From contig NZ_BRVS01000018.1 of assembly GCF_026011795.1 (NCBI RefSeq), positions 62,001-126,000 of the forward strand: DNA of 64,000 nt, in the 5' to 3' direction. This DNA comes from Arthrobacter mangrovi (GTDB lineage Bacteria; Actinomycetota; Actinomycetes; Actinomycetales; Micrococcaceae). The position numbers and the translations under genes were made by a program. Positions 59,771 through 64,000 of this stretch are shown here, one piece after another. The notes beneath the pieces are model-generated. The model saw only the letters and a list, made by a program, of their open reading frames with translations. It had not been told where the DNA came from and searched no databases. Positions within the stretch are counted from its first letter, which is position 1, and every line of letters starts with the position of its first letter.

Positions 59771-60660
59771 CCCCCAAGAACCCGCACCTGCGGTTCGAAC
59801 GCTCGCTGACGTCACAGGGGTTCCGCATGGTTGCCGGTGCCGACGAGGTCGGCCGGGGTGCACTGGCCGGGCCCGTCACCGTCGGCATGGTGCTCATTGA
59901 TGCCGGCGCCGTGAAGCCGCTGAAAGGCGTCCGGGACAGCAAGCTGCTGAACCCGAGGGACCGCGAGCTGCTGGTTCCGAAAATCCGGACCTGGGCGGTC
60001 GCCTACGGAGTCGGCCATGCATCCCCGGACGAGATCGACTCGATGGGCCTGACGGCCGCGCTCCGGCTCGCCGGCACCCGCGCCTGGCAGTCGGTGCTGG
60101 AGACGTCCCGTCCCGACGTCGTAATCCTCGATGGAAACTTCAACTGGCTCTCGCCGGTCGAGCAGCCCACCCTCTTCGATGCGGGCAGCGGGACCGGATG
60201 CGATGTACCGGTACAGACCAGAATCAAGGCTGACCTCAACTGCCTCAGCGTCGCGGCGGCCAGCGTCCTGGCCAAGGTGGAGCGCGACAACCTGATGGCC
60301 GAGCTGGCGCTCACGCATCCCGAGTACGGCTGGGAAATCAACAAGGGATACGCGACGGCCGCCCATCGGACGGCCTTGACTACGCACGGACCGTCGGGTG
60401 TCCACAGGCGCAGCTGGCGCCTGATGCCCGCGGTGCTGGACGATGCCGGCGGGCCGGATGACGAGGCCGCCGGCTCGGGGGAGGCAGGGGAGACCCCCGG
60501 CCCCGCGGCCGTGCCGGGCACCGAGGCCGCACCTACTCCCGAGGCGGACCGTGCCGAGCATCCCGCACGGGTGGCTGGCGCTCCCGCCCCGGAGGCGGGT
60601 CCCGGGGAGGTCCCGGAGCAGGCAGCGGCGGCACCCGCCCCTGCCCCGAGCCTGGCTTAG
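59767..60660 (+). CDS. rnhB: Ribonuclease HII with long C-terminal tail
   Basis: RNase HII removes ribonucleotides from DNA-RNA hybrids. The catalytic core spans about residues 1-225: AGADEVGRGALAGP holds the first Asp-Glu pair, DSKLLNPRDRELL follows, and LDGNFNWL gives a further Asp. The last 70 residues are a disordered Ala/Pro/Glu/Gly-rich tail not found in the E. coli enzyme. Tails of this sort occur in other Arthrobacter RNase HII proteins (from memory), with variable length. The ATG overlaps the second lepB stop (ATGA). Confidence 0.95.
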   Translation: MTPKNPHLRFERSLTSQGFRMVAGADEVGRGALAGPVTVGMVLIDAGAVKPLKGVRDSKLLNPRDRELLVPKIRTWAVAYGVGHASPDEIDSMGLTAALRLAGTRAWQSVLETSRPDVVILDGNFNWLSPVEQPTLFDAGSGTGCDVPVQTRIKADLNCLSVAAASVLAKVERDNLMAELALTHPEYGWEINKGYATAAHRTALTTHGPSGVHRRSWRLMPAVLDDAGGPDDEAAGSGEAGETPGPAAVPGTEAAPTPEADRAEHPARVAGAPAPEAGPGEVPEQAAAAPAPAPSLA

Positions 60661-60662
60661 CA

Positions 60663-60697
60663 CCACCGGCGGCATCCCGCCCCACCGGCGGCATCCC
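60663..60697. repeat. 16-bp direct repeat after rnhB
   Basis: CCACCGGCGGCATCCC occurs twice, at 60663-60678 and 60682-60697, in the 63-bp gap between rnhB and the DUF2469 gene. Confidence 0.8.
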
Positions 60698-60723
60698 CTA
60701 CCGATCTGCGAGAAGATGGACTC

Positions 60724-61047
60724 ATGAGCGCTGAAGACCTTGAGAATTACGAAACGGACATGGAGCTGCAGCTCTACCGGGAATACCGCGACGTCGCGGG
60801 CCTCTTCAGCTATGTCGTGGAGACGGAGCGCCGGTTCTATTTGGCCAACCACGTCGATCTCCAAGCGCGTTCGGCCGACGGCGAGATCTATTTCGACCTG
60901 ACGATGCAGGACGCCTGGGTCTGGGACATCTACCGAACGGCCCGGTTCGTCAAGAAGGTCCGCGTCCTGACATTCAAGGACGTCAACATCGAAGAACTGT
61001 CCAAGTCGGACGACCTGACCCTGCCGAAGGACGGCCTGGGCAACTAA
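60724..61047 (+). CDS. DUF2469 family protein
   Basis: A 107-residue actinobacterial protein of the DUF2469 family, which is strictly conserved between rnhB and yraN. The sequence SAEDLENYETDMELQLYREYRDV and FYLANHVDLQ ... WVWDMYR-like segment (here WVWDIYRTARFV) is diagnostic. No function is established. The ATG is preceded by GAAGAT (60712-60717), 6 nt away, a possible weak -10 for leaderless transcription. Confidence 0.93.
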   Translation: MSAEDLENYETDMELQLYREYRDVAGLFSYVVETERRFYLANHVDLQARSADGEIYFDLTMQDAWVWDIYRTARFVKKVRVLTFKDVNIEELSKSDDLTLPKDGLGN

Positions 61048-61143
61048 GGCCAGTCCTCCTCCACAGCCCGCCTTGCCGGCGGGCTTTCCACATGGGCGAA
61101 CGGGTTGCCGCGGTACGCCGGTCAGCGGCGCACGCTGGAACCT

Positions 61144-61500
61144 ATGAGAGCTAAAGACAAACTCGGCAGGTCCGGAGAAACGCTGGCCGCGGCCTATTTG
61201 GAGCAAGCGGGACAGCGGGTGGTGGACCGCAACTGGCGCGGCCCCGCAGGGGAGATCGACATCGTCGCCCTGGAAGGCGCCACCGTCGTCGTCGCCGAGG
61301 TCAAGACACGCAGGTCGGTGGACTACGGCCATCCGCTGGAAGCCATTACCCCGGCCAAAGTCGAGCGGTTGCAGATCCTCGCGCGGCAGTGGCTCCAGGC
61401 CCACGGTATGTCCTCCAACGGCTATCGGATTGACGCGGTCGCCGTCCTGGACGACGGCGAGCATCCTCCGGTCATTGAGCACCTCAAGGCTGTCGGCTGA
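61144..61500 (+). CDS. YraN family (UPF0102) putative endonuclease
   Basis: A 118-residue protein of the UPF0102/YraN family with a Holliday-junction-resolvase-like nuclease fold. LGRSGETLAAAYLEQAG, the GEIDIVALEG Asp and VVVAEVKTRRS (E-x-K) form the probable metal site. The ATG at 61144 is chosen since the protein then starts as in the family (RAKDKLGRSGE). It overlaps comM by 1 nt. The context of comM and dprA suggests a role in DNA uptake or recombination, which is inference. Confidence 0.9.
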   Translation: MRAKDKLGRSGETLAAAYLEQAGQRVVDRNWRGPAGEIDIVALEGATVVVAEVKTRRSVDYGHPLEAITPAKVERLQILARQWLQAHGMSSNGYRIDAVAVLDDGEHPPVIEHLKAVG

Positions 61501-63047
61501 TGGGGTTGGGCAGGTCTTTCTCGGTCGCGCTCGTCGGGCTGGCGGGGCACATTGTCGAGGTGGAGGCGGACATCGGCCAGACGCTGCCGGCGTTCGTGCT
61601 GCTGGGGCTTCCCGATGCATCCCTTACCGAGGCGAAGGAGCGCATCCGGTCGGCCGCGCGGAATGCCGGGATGCCGCTGAGCCCCCGCAAGCTTACTGTC
61701 AACCTGATTCCGGCATCGCTGCCCAAGAAAGGCTCCGGGTTCGACCTGGCGATAATGATGGCGGCGCTCCAGGCGGCAGGGGACGTCCGTCCGAGCGGCG
61801 GCACCGTGTTCCTCGCGGAGCTGGGGCTGGACGGCAGGCTGCGGCCGGTGCGAGGCATCCTCCCGGCCGTGATGGCCGCCGTCAACGCGGGACGCCCCGA
61901 CGTTGTCGTGGCCGACGGGAACCGTTCCGAGGCGGACCTGGTGCCGGGTGCGTGCGTCCGCAGCTTCTCCACGGTCGCCGAACTGCTACTGGCCTTCGGT
62001 GCTGATCCGGCGCGGGTGGTCCTGCCCCCGGAGGAAGCCGAGGCGGGCCCGGGACCCGTTGCGCCTGCCGCGGCGGCGGGACGCGCTCCCGACATGGCTG
62101 ACATTGCCGGCCAGCAGGAGGCCAGGACGGCGCTCGAGGTCGCCGCCGCCGGAGGGCACCACATCATGCTGGTCGGTCCGCCCGGCGCCGGCAAGACGAT
62201 GCTGGCCGAACGGCTGCCGGGACTTCTGCCGGACCTGCCGGACGACCACGCGATGGAAGTGACGGCCGTGCATTCCCTGAGCAGTACGGCGGCGGGGCTG
62301 ACCGAGCTCCTGCGCCGCCCGCCGTTCGAGAATCCGCATCATACCGCCACCGCCGTCTCAATCATCGGCGGAGGTTCCGGTATGCCTCGTCCCGGTGCGG
62401 CTTCCCGCGCCCACCGGGGCGTGCTCTTCCTCGACGAGGCGCCCGAGTACGACCGGGCCGTACTCGACGCGCTGCGGCAGCCACTGGAGAGCGGGGAATT
62501 GGTGCTGCACCGTGCGGCGGGGACCGCCACCTATCCGGCCCGCTTCCAGCTGGTGCTGGCAGCCAACCCGTGTCCGTGCGGCCGGTCCGACGAGAAGGGT
62601 ATCGACTGCACCTGTACCCCTACTCAGCGCCGCCGGTACTTCGGCAAGCTCTCCGGTCCACTGATCGACAGGATCGACCTTCAGCTGGCACTGACGCGCC
62701 TGAAACGGAGCGACATGGCTTCCATGCAGGGCCAGGAGGGTACGGCGATGGTCGCGGCCAGGGTCGCCCGGGCGCGGCAGGCCCAGCACGACCGGCTCGG
62801 CCGGTGGGGCCATGTCCTGAACGCCGAGGTGCCCGCCGAGCTCTTCAAAGGTCCCCTGCGCCTGCCGCGCCGGATGTCGGTCGACCTCGACCGGGCCATG
62901 GACAACAACGTGCTCACAGCCCGCGGTTACAACAAAGTCCTGCGGGTCGCGTGGACCATTGCCGATTTGGCGGGTCAAGCCGCCCCTGACCGGGACTGCG
63001 TGGGGCTGGCCTTGGCCTACCGCCAGAACGAAAGGATGGCCGCGTGA
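61500..63047 (+). CDS. comM: YifB/ComM family Mg-chelatase-like AAA+ ATPase
   Basis: A 515-residue AAA+ protein related to ComM, a hexameric branch-migration helicase used in natural transformation. The N-terminal Lon-like domain (1-190) includes RSFSVALVGL and NLIPASLPKKGSGFDLAIM. The ATPase core has Walker A GPPGAGKTMLAERL near residue 223, Walker B GVLFLDEAPEY, and ANPCPCG with a C-x-C cluster further on. The ATG overlaps the yraN stop, and the stop overlaps dprA. Confidence 0.94.
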   Translation: MGLGRSFSVALVGLAGHIVEVEADIGQTLPAFVLLGLPDASLTEAKERIRSAARNAGMPLSPRKLTVNLIPASLPKKGSGFDLAIMMAALQAAGDVRPSGGTVFLAELGLDGRLRPVRGILPAVMAAVNAGRPDVVVADGNRSEADLVPGACVRSFSTVAELLLAFGADPARVVLPPEEAEAGPGPVAPAAAAGRAPDMADIAGQQEARTALEVAAAGGHHIMLVGPPGAGKTMLAERLPGLLPDLPDDHAMEVTAVHSLSSTAAGLTELLRRPPFENPHHTATAVSIIGGGSGMPRPGAASRAHRGVLFLDEAPEYDRAVLDALRQPLESGELVLHRAAGTATYPARFQLVLAANPCPCGRSDEKGIDCTCTPTQRRRYFGKLSGPLIDRIDLQLALTRLKRSDMASMQGQEGTAMVAARVARARQAQHDRLGRWGHVLNAEVPAELFKGPLRLPRRMSVDLDRAMDNNVLTARGYNKVLRVAWTIADLAGQAAPDRDCVGLALAYRQNERMAA

Positions 63048-64000
63048 TGGCCGAAGCGTTGGAGGAGCGTCGGGCCCGGGCGGCGCTGGCCCGGCTCATG
63101 GAACCGTCGGACTGGGTGGGCCTGGCCCTCGTTGCGGCCCTCGGCCCGGTGGACGCCCTCCGGGTAGCCACCGGCTCGATCGGGCCCGGCCGGGAGCTGG
63201 AAGGAGAGCTGCGCCGGGTGCTCGACCGGCAGGCGGGCGGGGCGCAGCAGTCCCTGCTGGGGGATGCCCTGCAGCGCTGGGCTCCGCGGGTGAAGGACCT
63301 GGCCCCGGAGCGGGACCTGGCCACCATGGAACGGTTGGGCGGACGGGTGGTTATTCCATCGGACGACCTCTGGCCCCCGGCGCTGGCGGACCTGGAACTG
63401 GGGGAGCCGGTGTGCCTGTGGATGCGCGGAGACCTTGACCAGGGAGTTCCTGCCCTGAACCGAAATGTCGCCATCGTCGGTTCCCGGGACAGCACCAACT
63501 ACGGCAATTCCGTGACCGGAGACATGGCTGCCGGCCTGGTCCACCGGGGCTACTGTGTCATATCCGGAGGAGCGTACGGCATCGATGCCCAGGCCCACCG
63601 GTCCGCGCTCGCAGCAGCAGATGAGGCCGACGGTGTGACGACCATGGCCGTTATGGCGTGCGGCCTGGACCGCTACTACCCGGCGGGCAACGAGGACCTG
63701 CTGCGTTCTATCGCCGCTCGCGGAATCATCCTCGCGGAGGTACCGCCGGGCTCGGCGCCGACCAGATGGCGGTTTCTCCAGCGCAACCGGCTCATCGCGG
63801 CCTTGGCTGGTGTCACCGTCGTAGTGGAAGCACGATGGCGGTCGGGTGCCTTGAACACGGCGCATCACGCCGCCGGACTCGGCCGTCCGGTCGGTGCCGT
63901 GCCGGGGTCCGTGTACTCGGCGAACTCGGCGGGCACACACCGGCTTTTGCGTGACGGCAGCGCCACCTGCGTGACCGACGCGACAGAAGTAGCCGAGCTG
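63047..64000 (+). CDS. dprA: DNA processing protein DprA, 3' part outside window
   Basis: DprA (Smf) protects incoming single-stranded DNA and loads RecA in transformation. The visible 318 codons include a helical N-terminal region, NVAIVGSRDSTNYGNSVT, the Rossmann-like VISGGAYGIDAQAH, MACGLDRYYPAGNEDLL and QRNRLIAALA, all typical of the family. The ATG shares an A with the comM TGA; a GTG 3 nt before it is possible. The frame is open to the end of the window, so the C-terminus is not seen. Confidence 0.93.
   Translation, partial: MAEALEERRARAALARLMEPSDWVGLALVAALGPVDALRVATGSIGPGRELEGELRRVLDRQAGGAQQSLLGDALQRWAPRVKDLAPERDLATMERLGGRVVIPSDDLWPPALADLELGEPVCLWMRGDLDQGVPALNRNVAIVGSRDSTNYGNSVTGDMAAGLVHRGYCVISGGAYGIDAQAHRSALAAADEADGVTTMAVMACGLDRYYPAGNEDLLRSIAARGIILAEVPPGSAPTRWRFLQRNRLIAALAGVTVVVEARWRSGALNTAHHAAGLGRPVGAVPGSVYSANSAGTHRLLRDGSATCVTDATEVAEL

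Noticed and set aside
1-64000. Mobile elements, prophage or genomic island
   Set aside because: No transposase, integrase or phage gene, no terminal repeats, and the gene order is that of a conserved actinobacterial core. The two tRNA genes carry no adjacent integrase or repeated tRNA 3' end.

Overview
The window is a chromosomal segment of a high-GC actinobacterium, most likely a member of the Micrococcaceae (Arthrobacter and relatives). The evidence is strongly GC-biased codon use, frequent GTG/TTG starts, actinobacterial-only families (DUF3515, DUF2469, a DUF177-rpmF pair), and core gene order: coaD-DUF177-rpmF-rnc-mutM ... smc ... ftsY-amtB-glnK ... ffh ... rpsP-khpA-rimM-trmD-rplS-lepB-lepB-rnhB-DUF2469-yraN-comM-dprA. 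There is no prophage, transposase, integrase, CRISPR array or rRNA. The species assignment is inference.

Layout. 1-6.2 kb: a metallo-beta-lactamase-fold hydrolase, a fumarylacetoacetase-family enzyme with a coupled membrane protein, a MarR/ABC-exporter divergent pair, and gltX. 6.2-6.6 kb: tRNA-Gln(CUG) and tRNA-Glu(CUC), each with a recognisable promoter, closed by a strong terminator. 6.8-10.2 kb: an overlapping pair of membrane-anchored dynamin-like GTPases. 10.2-19.8 kb: DUF1697, thiL, an IclR regulator divergent from leuCD, murA, and the overlapping plsC-gpsA-ddl genes. 19.8-26.3 kb: a DAK2-recG-rsmD operon, a spermidine-synthase-like protein, an aminotransferase and coaD. 26.4-28.9 kb: DUF177-rpmF-rnc-mutM. 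28.9-34.5 kb (minus strand): oleA, an oleB-oleC fusion, oleD and a serine beta-lactamase-fold hydrolase, apparently one operon for long-chain olefin synthesis through a beta-lactone. 34.7-42.6 kb: smc, a class I glutamine amidotransferase, a CYTH-CHAD protein, a small conserved protein and ftsY with a strong terminator. 42.7-46.2 kb: an extradiol dioxygenase, a type B carboxylesterase and an MFS exporter. 46.2-49.6 kb: amtB-glnK behind GlnR-like boxes, then a divergent glucose-6-phosphate dehydrogenase on the opposite strand. 49.7-55.4 kb: ffh, a degenerate Nudix protein, an alpha/beta hydrolase, two unrecognised proteins and a VOC-family ring-cleavage-type enzyme. 55.5-64 kb: the ribosome, secretion and DNA-uptake block from rpsP to dprA, which is cut by the window end.

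Functional threads. Translation and its maturation (gltX, tRNAs, rpmF, rnc, rpsP, khpA, rimM, trmD, rplS, rsmD) sits with protein targeting and export (ftsY, ffh, two lepB), genome maintenance (recG, mutM, smc, rnhB, comM, dprA), envelope and lipid synthesis (murA, ddl, plsC, gpsA, ole genes) and nitrogen control (amtB, glnK). Many genes lack a Shine-Dalgarno sequence and carry a -10 hexamer 6-7 nt before the start codon, so leaderless transcription looks common. The most interesting items are the ole operon with its extra beta-lactamase-fold hydrolase, a shared TTGAA-type palindrome at two dioxygenase-type genes, an operator-like palindrome inside the promoter of the DAK2-recG operon, and a zwf-like gene where other actinobacteria carry glnD.
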